From the NCBI RefSeq assembly GCF_023229105.1, contig NZ_JALNZY010000010.1:1-43079 (forward strand): a stretch of DNA of 43,079 nucleotides. The letters run 5' to 3'. Position 1 is the stretch's first letter. Each line of letters begins with the position of its first letter. Positions 34,864-42,915 of this stretch are shown here, piece by piece. This DNA is from Sulfurimonas sp. Its GTDB lineage: Bacteria > Campylobacterota > Campylobacteria > Campylobacterales > Sulfurimonadaceae. The translations under genes were made by a program, and so were the position numbers. The notes below the pieces were generated by a model. The model saw nothing but the letters and a program-made list of their open reading frames with translations, searched no databases and had not been told where the DNA came from.

Positions 34864-34895
34864 GCCTATAGGCCCCAGAAGGGGCTGGCTTTTTT
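34863..34895 (+). terminator. Intrinsic terminator of the molybdoenzyme operon
   Basis: GCCCC (34872-34876) pairs with GGGGC (34881-34885) around loop AGAA. Outer AGCC (34863-34866) pairs with GGCT (34887-34890), and six T residues follow (34890-34895). It begins at the last base of the stop codon. Confidence 0.88.
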
Positions 34896-34918
34896 ACTTA
34901 CCTTTTATTTATAAACTC

Positions 34919-35416
34919 TTATAGAGTTGCCCACCACATCCTAAGGCGCAATCCAAAAGTGCTTGTATAACCTACATCACTAAAAAATTCATCTCCATTC
35001 TTGTCATATATAATAGTAGTAGGAAAAACAAAAACAGAATATTTTTGCGTTATTTGAGCATTAAAATCATTTATAACCTTAAAGTCTAAGTTACGGCTTC
35101 TTAAATATTCACTTATCTCTGCATCGCTTCCTGATTTAAGAGCAATGGTTAAAACATTGTAATTTTCTGAAATTGTTTGGATATTTTGAGCTTGAGCCTT
35201 ACATACAGGGCACCAAGTGGCCCAAAAATAGATAAGAACGGGTTCGTTTTCAGGAAGTTTGTATGGAGTATTGTTTAGAAGCGTTACGCTGGACAAATAA
35301 AGAGGCTCTTTGTTTACTTCACTACTTCTATAGAAACTTAAAAGGTTAGCAAAAATAGTCATAACTAAAATAAAAAAGAGTATCTCTTTAAAATATTTTA
35401 CAAATTTATGCTTCAT
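34919..35416 (-). CDS. Membrane-anchored TlpA/ScsD-like thioredoxin
   Basis: This 165-aa protein has an N-terminal membrane helix (about 10-28) and a periplasmic thioredoxin domain with W68-C69-P-V-C72 and a cis-proline in VFPTTIIYD. It resembles ScsD/TlpA/ResA disulfide oxidoreductases, which act in reduction of cytochrome c cysteines or other exported thiols. AGGGATAGTA precedes the ATG. It converges with the molybdoenzyme operon across the terminator at 34863-34895, so the two are not co-transcribed. Confidence 0.85.
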   Translation of the reverse strand: MKHKFVKYFKEILFFILVMTIFANLLSFYRSSEVNKEPLYLSSVTLLNNTPYKLPENEPVLIYFWATWCPVCKAQAQNIQTISENYNVLTIALKSGSDAEISEYLRSRNLDFKVINDFNAQITQKYSVFVFPTTIIYDKNGDEFFSDVGYTSTFGLRLRMWWATL

Positions 35417-35444
35417 TACTATCCCTATAATTTACTTCATTTTT

Positions 35445-37094
35445 CTAAATCATAATACCTTTGATTGTAAAGAACAACATCCCTGCGAGCACTGCGGCAG
35501 CCGGTACTGTGATAAGCCATGCAGCAACAATTTTTTTAATTGCATCTCTTCTAACATACTGTATTTTCTTAGCTTTTTTGATGCTCTTTTTAGTTGATTT
35601 TATTATCTTTTTTTCATTTGCAATAAGCTTATAAAGTTCAGCAATTCTAGTGTAATCATTTTGAGATTTCTCATCTTTCTCTTCTACTGCTTTTAGCTCA
35701 TGTTCATATGCGCTTTTAGTCAATTTTTCATCTTCAATACTAAGTATATCATCTTCAACTGTGTGGTTGTTCTCATCTTTAATGTAAAGCCACTCTCTTA
35801 AAAAACCAACGCCAAATACTCCGCCTATTGCTATATGCGTAGAGCTTACAGGTAAGCCTAGTTGTGAAGCGATGATAACTGTAATAGAAGCTGCCATAGC
35901 AATAGAAAAGGCTCTTATCTGATCTAGGTCTGTTATTTCACTGCCAACCGTTTTAATTAATCCAGGACCATACAGCGCTAAGCCTAAAGATATTCCAACA
36001 GCGCCTACAGCCATAACCCAAAGTGGTATAGAAGCATCAGATGAGACTCCGCCGTTAACAATAGCGTCATTAATTGCGGCTAAAGGACCGATGGCATTTG
36101 CAACATCATTAGCACCGTGGGCAAAACTAAGAAGAGCAGCTGCAAAAATAAGCGGAATTGTAAAAAGTGTGTTAACAGATTCTCTTGTGTTTTGCAGAGC
36201 AGTCGTGTTGGAGGAGACTCTTTTTTTTACAAAAAGATAAACAGATATAGCCACTAATAAAGCAATTGTAAAAGTAGTAACAAAAGATGGCTTATTTGTT
36301 ATCTCTAGCGAGATTAAGGGGAGAGTGTTAAGAAATCCCAATATATTAGGCCATATATGCTTTACGCCTTTTAATATAATATAGGTAACAAATGCCCAAG
36401 ACATAATTGCAACAAAAATCGGCACATAGGTCGTAGCAGCGCTGATTTTATCCTCTTTAAAGATAATTGATTTTTTGATTGCAAAAAGAAAAACTGCTGC
36501 AATAACCCCGCCCAAAACAGGAGAGATAACCCATGAAGCGACTATACTTCCCATAGTTGTCCAGTTGACAATACTGAATCCTGCTGCTGCGACTCCCGCA
36601 CCCATTACGCCACCTACGATTGAGTGGGTAGTGGAGACTGGTGCTCGCATCATTGTTGCAAAATTTAACCATAGTGCTGCGGAGAGAAGAGCTGCCATCA
36701 TAGCCCAGATAAATTGATCTGCATTTCCACCAAAAGCAGAGATGTCAATAATTCCATTTTTAATTGTTTTAACAACGTCACCACCGGCAATAAGTGCACC
36801 GGCAGTCTCAAAGACTGCAGCTATTATAATTGCTGCAGTAAGAGTAAGTGCTTTTGCCCCAACTGCAGGACCGACATTATTTGCAACATCATTTGCCCCT
36901 ATATTCATTGCCATATAAGCGCCGATAAGCGCAGCTACAGCAAGAAACAGGTTGTTAGGAACACCACCGTTACTTAAAAAACTAAATGTTAAAACACCTA
37001 TCATAAAAAAGAGAGCAAATCCAAGCCTCGTAAAATCTGTAGCACTCTTTTTTAGTGCCTTCTTTTGAATTTTATCGACAGTACGAATTTCCAT
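35445..37094 (-). CDS. pit: PiT-family inorganic phosphate transporter
   Basis: This 549-aa protein carries two inverted halves, each with the PiT signature: GANDVANN near 66-73 and GANDVANA near 327-334, plus PVSTTHSIVGG and PVSSTHIAIGG. About 11-12 transmembrane helices are seen. A hydrophilic, highly charged segment of about 90 residues (about 430-520, Lys/Glu-rich, likely helical) precedes the last helix. The family cotransports phosphate with protons or sodium. AAAGG upstream supports ATG 37094. No phoU-like neighbour is present. Confidence 0.92.
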   Translation of the reverse strand: MEIRTVDKIQKKALKKSATDFTRLGFALFFMIGVLTFSFLSNGGVPNNLFLAVAALIGAYMAMNIGANDVANNVGPAVGAKALTLTAAIIIAAVFETAGALIAGGDVVKTIKNGIIDISAFGGNADQFIWAMMAALLSAALWLNFATMMRAPVSTTHSIVGGVMGAGVAAAGFSIVNWTTMGSIVASWVISPVLGGVIAAVFLFAIKKSIIFKEDKISAATTYVPIFVAIMSWAFVTYIILKGVKHIWPNILGFLNTLPLISLEITNKPSFVTTFTIALLVAISVYLFVKKRVSSNTTALQNTRESVNTLFTIPLIFAAALLSFAHGANDVANAIGPLAAINDAIVNGGVSSDASIPLWVMAVGAVGISLGLALYGPGLIKTVGSEITDLDQIRAFSIAMAASITVIIASQLGLPVSSTHIAIGGVFGVGFLREWLYIKDENNHTVEDDILSIEDEKLTKSAYEHELKAVEEKDEKSQNDYTRIAELYKLIANEKKIIKSTKKSIKKAKKIQYVRRDAIKKIVAAWLITVPAAAVLAGMLFFTIKGIMI

Positions 37095-37152
37095 TAAATA
37101 CCTTTTTTTGTTGGTGCGATTATATAGTAAAACTAATTATAAACTATCATTT

Positions 37153-37170
37153 AGTAGCATAAGTGCTACT
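37153..37170 (-). terminator. Possible weak terminator hairpin after the cyclophilin gene
   Basis: AGTAGCA (37153-37159) pairs with TGCTACT (37164-37170) around a four-base loop. It covers the cyclophilin stop codon at 37166-37168. There is no T-run downstream on the minus strand, so function is uncertain. Confidence 0.3.
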
Positions 37171-37696
37171 CTTTTATATATGCTTTTATAATTTTTTGCT
37201 CCTCTATCGGTCTATCTGCTGCTGTAGCAACATTTTGAAGCTTATTTATGATACCTAGTGATTGTGTGCTTACTTGACCAAATATTGTGTGTCTGCCGTT
37301 TAGCCAAGGGGTTGGAGCCGTTGTTATGAAAAACTGACTGCCATTTGTATGCGGACCTCTGTTTGCCATAGCGAGGATGCCTGCTTTTTGAAATGTTTTG
37401 TTCGTAAACTCATCTTTAAAATCTTTTTTCCAAATACTCTCTCCGCCCCTGCCGGTTCCGGTAGGATCTCCGCTTTGAATCATAAAATCTTTGATAATAC
37501 GATGAAAAATAACACCGTTATAGTAGCCATTTTTTACATGTGTCATAAAATTTTCTACCGCTAGGGGAGCAACATCAGGAAGCATCTCAAGTTCAATTAC
37601 TCCTTGAGTTGTCTCTAGCACAACATAAGACTCACTGCTTTGTGCATTAATATTTATGGAAAAAAGTATTAACAATATAAGTAGATTTTTTTTCAT
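37166..37696 (-). CDS. ppiA: Periplasmic cyclophilin-type peptidyl-prolyl isomerase
   Basis: This 176-aa protein has a signal peptide (NLLILLILFSININA, cut before QSSE) and a complete cyclophilin domain. Visible active-site segments are FHRIIKDFMIQSGDPTGTGRGG, interrupted here only for length, then MANRGPHTNGSQFFIT and W-x-N-G-R-H-T-I-F-G-Q-V. It helps fold exported proteins. AGGAGATAGA precedes the ATG. The pit gene lies 71 bp downstream on the same strand. Confidence 0.93.
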   Translation of the reverse strand: MKKNLLILLILFSININAQSSESYVVLETTQGVIELEMLPDVAPLAVENFMTHVKNGYYNGVIFHRIIKDFMIQSGDPTGTGRGGESIWKKDFKDEFTNKTFQKAGILAMANRGPHTNGSQFFITTAPTPWLNGRHTIFGQVSTQSLGIINKLQNVATAADRPIEEQKIIKAYIKE

Positions 37697-37821
37697 TCTA
37701 TCTCCTAGTTATAATAATTATATTGTACCTATTTTTATTGAAATTATAAATAATCTCAAGGATTTTGTTTTGAAAAAAAATAGTATTATTTTAAATAAAA
37801 GGAAAGTTTATTTTATGAAGA

Positions 37822-37850
37822 ATTTTGTCGCAAAAAATTTGCGACAAAAT
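37822..37850 (-). terminator. 13-bp perfect hairpin downstream of the HU gene
   Basis: ATTTTGTCGCAAA (37822-37834) pairs perfectly with TTTGCGACAAAAT (37838-37850) around three A residues. It lies 7 bp beyond the HU stop on the minus strand. The T-rich 3' arm and AT-rich flank fit an intrinsic terminator, probably usable in both directions. Confidence 0.65.
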
Positions 37851-37856
37851 GAAGTT

Positions 37857-38141
37857 TTATTTTCCAGCAGCAACGCGGTCTTTAAGACCTTTGCCAGCTT
37901 TAAATTTAGGAACCATCTTATCTTTTGTAGTATAAGTTTTGTCGGTACCAGGAACTTTACCGCTTTTCCCTTTTTGTAGGGAAGCGCTAAAACTTCCAAA
38001 ACCAACAAGAGAAACATCTTCTTTTTTTACTAATGCAGACGCTACTGCATCTGTGAATGCTTTGATAGCTGCTTCAGCTTCAACTTTAGTTTTGTAATTA
38101 CCGCTTGCTTGTACTAGTTCAACGAATTGAGCTTTATTCAT
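37857..38141 (-). CDS. hup: DNA-binding protein HU
   Basis: This 94-aa histone-like protein bends and compacts DNA. The typical features are MNKAQFVELVQASG at the N-terminus, LVGFGSF in the first beta strand, and a basic beta-arm ending in KFKAGKGLKDRVA. The arm reads GKVPGTDKTY instead of the common G-R-N-P-x-T-G, so the intercalating proline region differs from E. coli HU. AAGGGTAG precedes the ATG. A palindrome, TTAAC-AA-GTTAA, at 38199-38210 in the upstream region could be regulatory. Confidence 0.93.
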   Translation of the reverse strand: MNKAQFVELVQASGNYKTKVEAEAAIKAFTDAVASALVKKEDVSLVGFGSFSASLQKGKSGKVPGTDKTYTTKDKMVPKFKAGKGLKDRVAAGK

Positions 38142-38198
38142 AAATCTACCCTTGAATTTATAAAGATTTTCCGAAACTACAAAACTTAAAAATACAAT

Positions 38199-38210
38199 TT
38201 AACAAGTTAA
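38199..38210. repeat. Short palindrome upstream of HU
   Basis: TTAACAAGTTAA is a 5-bp inverted repeat with a two-base centre, 58 bp upstream of the HU start codon. It may be an operator. The sequence is AT-rich, so a chance occurrence is possible. Confidence 0.25.
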
Positions 38211-38237
38211 GTAATTCAGCTATAGACACTTTATAGT

Positions 38238-38471
38238 TTATTTGCTTAAATATTTCTTCTTTTTATCAAAAAAAGAGAAAAAACTCATATATTTCTTCTC
38301 TTTTAGTCCGAATTTTGCACGCTTGAGTAGTTTAGAAACAACGCTACTGATACCACTAGCTATAATAAAAGGCGATAACTCTTTTACCTTTTCATATCTG
38401 TTTTTGCCTATATGTATAGATAAAAACACATCCTCTAAAGCATCTTTTTCCTGTTTACTAAGCGTACCCAT
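38238..38471 (-). CDS. Small basic protein of unknown function
   Basis: This 77-aa protein is co-transcribed with the HTH gene just upstream (4-bp gap). AAGGATTG lies upstream of ATG 38471. The N-terminal half (SKQEKDALEDVFLSIHI) is probably helical, then comes a hydrophobic patch (FIIASGISSVVSKLL). The C-terminus is strongly Lys/Phe-rich (SFFSFFDKKKKYL). I do not recognise the family. The pairing with a small HTH regulator suggests a joint function, but no toxin or antitoxin motif is visible. Confidence 0.65.
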   Translation of the reverse strand: MGTLSKQEKDALEDVFLSIHIGKNRYEKVKELSPFIIASGISSVVSKLLKRAKFGLKEKKYMSFFSFFDKKKKYLSK

Positions 38472-38475
38472 AAGT

Positions 38476-38715
38476 TCAATCCTTAAGTTTATTTATTTTT
38501 CTTACTGTTCTAATGATTTCATCATCTTCCAGTCTGCCTAACATTTGCATAACCGTAATAGCAGCTTGCGGCTTGGCGCGTCCTAGTTTCCAATCTTGAT
38601 ATGTACGCATAGATATCCCTAATGAATTTGCCATATCTTTAAGAGATATCTTTTTTCCATTGTTCTGAGACTCTAATGAGTTATGAAGAATATTAAATAG
38701 GTCATTGATTTGCAT
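38476..38715 (-). CDS. Small helix-turn-helix DNA-binding protein
   Basis: This 79-aa Cro/CI-like protein has a helix-turn-helix region SLKDMANSLGISMRTYQDWKLGRAKP split as SLKDMANSLGIS and MRTYQDWKLGR (about residues 24-48), ending with a helix that holds RTVRKINKL. It is probably a transcription regulator. The following 77-aa gene is in the same operon. Its promoter region is the AT-rich interval 38716-38870, with TATAAT on the minus strand at 38747-38742. Confidence 0.75.
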   Translation of the reverse strand: MQINDLFNILHNSLESQNNGKKISLKDMANSLGISMRTYQDWKLGRAKPQAAITVMQMLGRLEDDEIIRTVRKINKLKD

Positions 38716-38741
38716 GAAAGATTGTACGAAAAAAATACTTA

Positions 38742-38747
38742 ATTATA
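38742..38747 (-). promoter_or_regulatory. Probable -10 element for the HTH gene
   Basis: On the minus strand this reads TATAAT and lies 26 bases before the HTH start codon at 38715. No -35 hexamer with normal spacing was found. The rest of 38716-38873 is AT-rich, with a TACGCGTA palindrome at 38784-38791 and no gene. Confidence 0.45.
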
Positions 38748-38874
38748 AATTTAATCATTGTTAATATACATATAAATTTGTATTACGCGTAGATTAAAGG
38801 ATATTGTATCTATTAAATAAGACATAAAAATATATATAATTCTTAAAACACACGGTTTTACGTATAATATTATT

Positions 38875-38915
38875 AAAAAAAATCCTCTAATTTAGTGAAA
38901 AAACTAAAAAAGAGG
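38875..38915 (-). terminator. Intrinsic terminator of the DUF342 gene operon
   Basis: Read on the minus strand, CCTCT and CTAAA-type arms form a two-part stem (38884-38888 with 38911-38915, and 38891-38895 with 38904-38908, separated by A-A mismatches), followed by eight T residues (38882-38875). It lies 9 bp after the stop of the 557-aa gene. Confidence 0.8.
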
Positions 38916-38923
38916 AAAAAAAT

Positions 38924-40597
38924 TTATGATTCTAGGGCAATTCTTTTGTTTGTAGGATGAAGAGTAATATAGTTTTCTGACTCAACTATATAAAATGGTT
39001 CATAAGCTTTCTCTTGCGTTTTATAGATAAGTTCATTGCCGTTAGCAAAAACAAAAGCGATAGTATTTAAACCTTTAAAAGGTTCTTTAACGCTTATTCT
39101 TGCATTTTTTGTACAGTTTATAATCTTATCTTGTTTAGTTTTTAGTTTATCAATCTCCTCTTTTAGTACAGGAACTTCCAAAGGGGAGTGTTTTAAAGCC
39201 CCCTCTAGTTTATATTTTAAATCTTCCATCTCTTGAGTAATAAAATTATATCTACTGCTTAAAGTGGGAATCTCTTTGTAACTTATCTTAAATAGATTAT
39301 CCTCTCCACTAACACGCTTTATAGTAATGGAGTTGGAAGCATAAACTTTTAGGTTGCTCTTTACATGATCTATAGTTACATTCTCTGCATAAATCGTTCC
39401 GCCGAGAGAATTTTCTATCTCAACGTTTGTAGCGTGAACCTCCCCGCCTTCTAAAAGTTTTATTTTTGCGCTATTGCATCTGAGCTTTCCCTTGTGCCTG
39501 TTTATTGTCGCGAACTTTGCTTCTTGAGTAGAGTCTTTGTGTGTCGCACCTTCTATCGTCAAATGGACTGCCCTAAGGGTCGATTTTGCGCCTACATGTC
39601 CATTTATATGAATTGTCTCTGATGTAAGTATGACACCTTCTCCTAGACTGTCTAGAGAGGTATCATTTTGAGAGATTATAACTTCTATGTTGTTGGCTTC
39701 ATCTTTTACTACGCTCTCTTGGACACGAGAGAGAAATTGCATTTTAATTTTGTTATCGACACGAAAGCTATCTTCATTAAAATGGACATAACCCTTTAGC
39801 TTGCTTTTATAAATTTTTCTATCATCATCTTCAATAATCTCTATACTATTTTCATCTACAGGGCACTTTAAATCTTCGTTGTTTTTTTCGTAGGTATTGT
39901 TTATGATTTCGCCAAATACATTAAGCCCGTTTTTTCCAAAAATAGGTTTTATAAACTGGACTAAAACCTCCCCCTCATCAACTTCTATAAATTGATGTTT
40001 TGTCTCTTTTTGCAAAAAGCGCATAATAAGTTTGCTGTTTCTTCTTATTTCAGGTTCAAGTCCGTTAAAAAGAGGAATCTTTACTTTTTTGACAAATCTG
40101 CCGCCATAGAGATATTTAACAAAGGCTTTTAGTTTTCCTTTCATTTGCGTGTCAAAAATATTTATTAAAATACCGTTCATGGCTTTTATGTTGTTTAATT
40201 CCTTAAGCAAAAGCAGATAAATCTCTTTTGGCTGATATTTTTTATAAGGAATCTGCGACTCTGGATGCAGAATGATTTCAGCAGAGACGTTGTTGTCGGA
40301 AAAGTTTATACTGTAGTTTAATTTTACTATTTTTTTTGGAGTCTGTTTTACTGTTATGATATATAACTGTTTAATCCTAACATGCTCATCTACCATCTTG
40401 TCATGGTTTTTGTAGTAGTTGCGTATATCTTCGTTGTAGAGCACAAAACTCTCATCAGAAACTGTTTTTATATAGGTCTCTACACCATTGAGGTTAAATG
40501 AGAACTCAAGTGCAGAACGGTCGTTTTCTGCGGCAAACTTATTTATAGTAGCGCTGATATTTTTTGTTTTAAATTTTTTAATAAGCAAGCAAATCAC
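38924..40597 (-). CDS. DUF342/FapA-like beta-solenoid protein
   Basis: This 557-aa cytoplasmic protein resembles the DUF342 (FapA) family. The signature GKNGLNVFGEII (family form G-x-x-G-x-x-V-x-G) lies near 221-232. Residues about 305-425 form a repetitive beta-helix-like stretch (LTSETIHINGHVG, LRAVHLTIEGATH, LEGGEVHATNVEIEN, LGGTIYAENVTIDH). After it comes a coiled-coil segment (about 445-500). It starts with GTG at 40597, inside the upstream gene, which suggests coupling. An in-frame TTG at 40588 is possible. Members affect flagellar assembly or cell-surface organisation in some bacteria, but the role here is unknown. Confidence 0.8.
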   Translation of the reverse strand: MICLLIKKFKTKNISATINKFAAENDRSALEFSFNLNGVETYIKTVSDESFVLYNEDIRNYYKNHDKMVDEHVRIKQLYIITVKQTPKKIVKLNYSINFSDNNVSAEIILHPESQIPYKKYQPKEIYLLLLKELNNIKAMNGILINIFDTQMKGKLKAFVKYLYGGRFVKKVKIPLFNGLEPEIRRNSKLIMRFLQKETKHQFIEVDEGEVLVQFIKPIFGKNGLNVFGEIINNTYEKNNEDLKCPVDENSIEIIEDDDRKIYKSKLKGYVHFNEDSFRVDNKIKMQFLSRVQESVVKDEANNIEVIISQNDTSLDSLGEGVILTSETIHINGHVGAKSTLRAVHLTIEGATHKDSTQEAKFATINRHKGKLRCNSAKIKLLEGGEVHATNVEIENSLGGTIYAENVTIDHVKSNLKVYASNSITIKRVSGEDNLFKISYKEIPTLSSRYNFITQEMEDLKYKLEGALKHSPLEVPVLKEEIDKLKTKQDKIINCTKNARISVKEPFKGLNTIAFVFANGNELIYKTQEKAYEPFYIVESENYITLHPTNKRIALES

Positions 40598-41264
40598 TAT
40601 AGTCGTATTTTGAGAAGTCTAAGTAGAGTTTGCCATCTTTATGTATCACTCTTATGTCATTGTCATAAGCATCTAAAAATCGTTTTTTTATTATTTTTCT
40701 CTGCGATGACTTAAGATTTAGAAGCTTTAAATACTCTTTTAATTCTACTACTTCAAGATTGTGTGGAGCTTTAATTTTGTCTTGATGCTCAAAGCTCTCA
40801 ATTTCATGGATGGTATGAACAGTAGTTGCTTCTTGCTCAAATTGTATCTTTTTATTTACAAGTTCTAAAATATTTTTTAGCTGCTCATCTTTCGAGCTGT
40901 AAATATGTTCTATTTTATCCCTCTCAGCACGGAGCATCTGCTCTTTATCATCTATAAGTCTATCTATTTTAGCCTCAAGTTGCACTATTTTGTTTTTTAA
41001 AAAGTTATTCTCTTTTTGATAGAGTGCTAAAACAATTGCCACTGTTGTCTTTGGCTTTGCTATCTGGTTTTTCTCAGGTGCAGCGCTCTTTGTCTCTTCA
41101 TAAATCTCTTCTTTTGCATCTCTCTTAAGAGAGCTATCTGTTACTATGAGGTAAGTTTTACCCTCTTCAATAACATAATTTAGTTTTTTTGCTCTAATCT
41201 TCGAGTTGAGCATCTCTTTAGACATCTTAAAATGTTTACAATATTCATCTACTGTTAGTCTCAT
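40578..41264 (-). CDS. Coiled-coil protein with N-terminal helix-turn-helix-like region
   Basis: This 228-aa protein is cytoplasmic. The N-terminal 50 residues (MRLTVDEYCKHFKMSKEML and following KAKKL-like pattern) resemble a MerR/HTH-17-type small domain. Residues about 80-145 form a long coiled coil (ENNFLKNKIVQLEAKIDRL). The C-terminal about 50 residues (LKLLNLKSSQRKIIKKRFLDAY, then LYLDFSKYDY) look like a small folded domain. The next gene starts inside its 3' end. I do not recognise a named family. An adaptor partner for the DUF342 protein is a reasonable inference. Confidence 0.72.
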   Translation of the reverse strand: MRLTVDEYCKHFKMSKEMLNSKIRAKKLNYVIEEGKTYLIVTDSSLKRDAKEEIYEETKSAAPEKNQIAKPKTTVAIVLALYQKENNFLKNKIVQLEAKIDRLIDDKEQMLRAERDKIEHIYSSKDEQLKNILELVNKKIQFEQEATTVHTIHEIESFEHQDKIKAPHNLEVVELKEYLKLLNLKSSQRKIIKKRFLDAYDNDIRVIHKDGKLYLDFSKYDYSDLLAY

Positions 41265-41289
41265 CTGAATTTCCGATCATTTTTTAGAT

Positions 41290-41298
41290 ATTTTAGCA
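41290..41298 (-). promoter_or_regulatory. Extended -10 element for the coiled-coil/DUF342 operon
   Basis: On the minus strand it reads TGCTAAAAT and lies 25 bases before the ATG at 41264. The same nonamer sits at the same distance before the four-cysteine protein gene, which strengthens both calls. Confidence 0.5.
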
Positions 41299-41335
41299 TA
41301 ATAAAGTTTTTATGAAAGTTATTTTAAATGAAGCC

Positions 41336-41346
41336 TATAATATAAT
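41336..41346 (+). promoter_or_regulatory. -10 element of fbaA
   Basis: Two overlapping TATAAT hexamers occur at 41336-41341 and 41341-41346. A transcript from here would start near 41348-41353, downstream of the in-frame ATG at 41312. This supports translation from ATG 41378. Confidence 0.6.
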
Positions 41347-41377
41347 TCAGAACAAATTTTATAAAAAGAGTTTAATA

Positions 41378-42451
41378 ATGGGTATTTTAGATATTGTAAA
41401 GCCGGGTGTGTTATTTGGTGATGATGTGCAAAAAGTTTATCAATATGCTAAAGAAAGTGGGTTTGCTATTCCCGCAATCAATGTTGTATCAACTGACTCT
41501 ATAAATGCGGTGTTAGAGGCTGCGGCTAAAGTAAAATCTCCCGTAATTATCCAGTTTAGTAATGGCGGAGCTTCATACTATGCGGGAAAAGGCTTAAGTA
41601 ACGAAGGGGAAAAAGCAGCGATTGCAGGTGCAGTTTCAGGTGCAATGCATGTGCATTTGATGGCACAAAGCTACGGCGTACCCGTTATCCTCCATACTGA
41701 CCATGCGGCGAAAAAACTTCTTCCTTGGATAGATGCGCTTCTTGAAGAGAGTGAAAAACATTACAAAACGCATAATAGACCTCTCTACTCCTCTCACATG
41801 TTAGATCTCTCTGAAGAGCCTTTAGTGGAGAATGTTGCTATTTGTAAAAAGTATCTCCAAAGAATGAGTAAAATCGATATAAGCATAGAGATAGAGCTGG
41901 GCGTTACTGGAGGGGAAGAGGATGGAGTAGATAACTCAAGCATTGACAACTCGCTTCTTTACACTCAACCGGAGGATGTGGCATATGCTTACAAAGAGTT
42001 GAGCGAAGTGTCTCCGCGTTTTACTATCGCCGCATCTTTTGGCAATGTTCACGGCGTTTACAAACCAGGAAATGTCGTGCTTACTCCAAAAATCTTAGAT
42101 AACTCTCAAAAATATATTCAAGACAAATTCGGCACTAGCGCAAAGCCCGTTAATTTCGTATTTCACGGAGGCTCTGGTTCGACTCTGCAGGAGATACGTG
42201 AGGCAATAAGTTATGGCGTAATAAAGATGAATATCGATACCGACACACAGTGGGCTACATGGATAGGCGTTAAAGAGTATTATGAGAAAAATAGGGAGTA
42301 TCTTCAGGGGCAAATTGGAAATCCTCAGGGGGAAGATAAGCCTAATAAAAACTACTATGATCCAAGAAAATGGTTAAGAGCTGGACAGCTTACTTTGGTA
42401 AATAGAGTAGAGGTTGCATTCTCAGATCTTAACGCGATAGGCAGAAACTAA
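41378..42451 (+). CDS. fbaA: Class II fructose-1,6-bisphosphate aldolase
   Basis: This 357-aa zinc enzyme interconverts fructose bisphosphate with the two triose phosphates, here probably for gluconeogenesis or carbon fixation feed-in. It aligns with E. coli FbaA from the start (DIVKPGVLFGDDVQKV) to the end (ELNAI-type, here DLNAIGRN). The catalytic and zinc residues D108 and H109 lie in HTDHAAK (E. coli D109/H110). Other motifs are ASFGNVHGVYKPGN and VFHGGSGS. The frame is open to ATG 41312, but that leader has no family match and contains the promoter. Confidence 0.95.
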   Translation: MGILDIVKPGVLFGDDVQKVYQYAKESGFAIPAINVVSTDSINAVLEAAAKVKSPVIIQFSNGGASYYAGKGLSNEGEKAAIAGAVSGAMHVHLMAQSYGVPVILHTDHAAKKLLPWIDALLEESEKHYKTHNRPLYSSHMLDLSEEPLVENVAICKKYLQRMSKIDISIEIELGVTGGEEDGVDNSSIDNSLLYTQPEDVAYAYKELSEVSPRFTIAASFGNVHGVYKPGNVVLTPKILDNSQKYIQDKFGTSAKPVNFVFHGGSGSTLQEIREAISYGVIKMNIDTDTQWATWIGVKEYYEKNREYLQGQIGNPQGEDKPNKNYYDPRKWLRAGQLTLVNRVEVAFSDLNAIGRN

Positions 42452-42455
42452 AATT

Positions 42456-42489
42456 TATAATATGCACAGACTCCTGCATATTATATTTT
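42456..42489. terminator. Bidirectional intrinsic terminator between fbaA and the small membrane protein gene
   Basis: TATAATATGCA (42456-42466) pairs perfectly with TGCATATTATA (42475-42485) around an eight-base loop, followed by TTTT on the plus strand. On the minus strand the stem is followed by AATTTTAG. It sits between convergent genes and should serve mainly fbaA. Confidence 0.75.
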
Positions 42490-42832
42490 AATTTCCGCTC
42501 TTATATATATCCTTGATATTTTTGAGATGCGGATTTTGCAAAAAAAACAGGGCAAGCAGCTTGTTTAATCTGTTTTGATTGAATCTCCAAAACCGTCTTT
42601 TATCAAACTCTTCATCAGCGATTATAAGCTCATATAGCTCTTTGCTGTCCAAATCTCCACTCTTTTGTTTTATAGCTTTTATCATTAGATGTTGAAGTTG
42701 TTCTTGAGCCTCTTTTGTTGTGTCGTCATCTTCTAGCTGTTTGTTTGGTAAAAATGCATATATTTTCCAAAAGCTAACTACAAAAAGTAGTATAAAAAAT
42801 ATCAGCATAAGTGATGATGTTGAGATGCCCAT
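42488..42832 (-). CDS. Small single-pass membrane protein of unknown function
   Basis: This 114-aa protein has one N-terminal membrane helix (about 7-27, LMLIFFILLFVVSFW). A charged, mostly helical soluble part (acidic DDDTT, then KEAQEQLQHLM, and a basic DKRRFWRFNQNRLNKLL) follows. AAGGAT lies upstream of ATG 42832. The gene is divergent from cmoA. I do not recognise the family. Confidence 0.72.
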   Translation of the reverse strand: MGISTSSLMLIFFILLFVVSFWKIYAFLPNKQLEDDDTTKEAQEQLQHLMIKAIKQKSGDLDSKELYELIIADEEFDKRRFWRFNQNRLNKLLALFFLQNPHLKNIKDIYKSGN

Positions 42833-42915
42833 ATATTTATCCTTTTAGTTTTTTGATGAATTATAGGAATAGTATCATAATATTTTGGTTAAAATTTCAG
42901 CCTAGGAAATGAAAA

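Noticed and set aside
41312..41377. 22-residue N-terminal extension of fbaA
   Set aside because: E. coli FbaA aligns from 41378, and two TATAAT boxes lie inside the extension.
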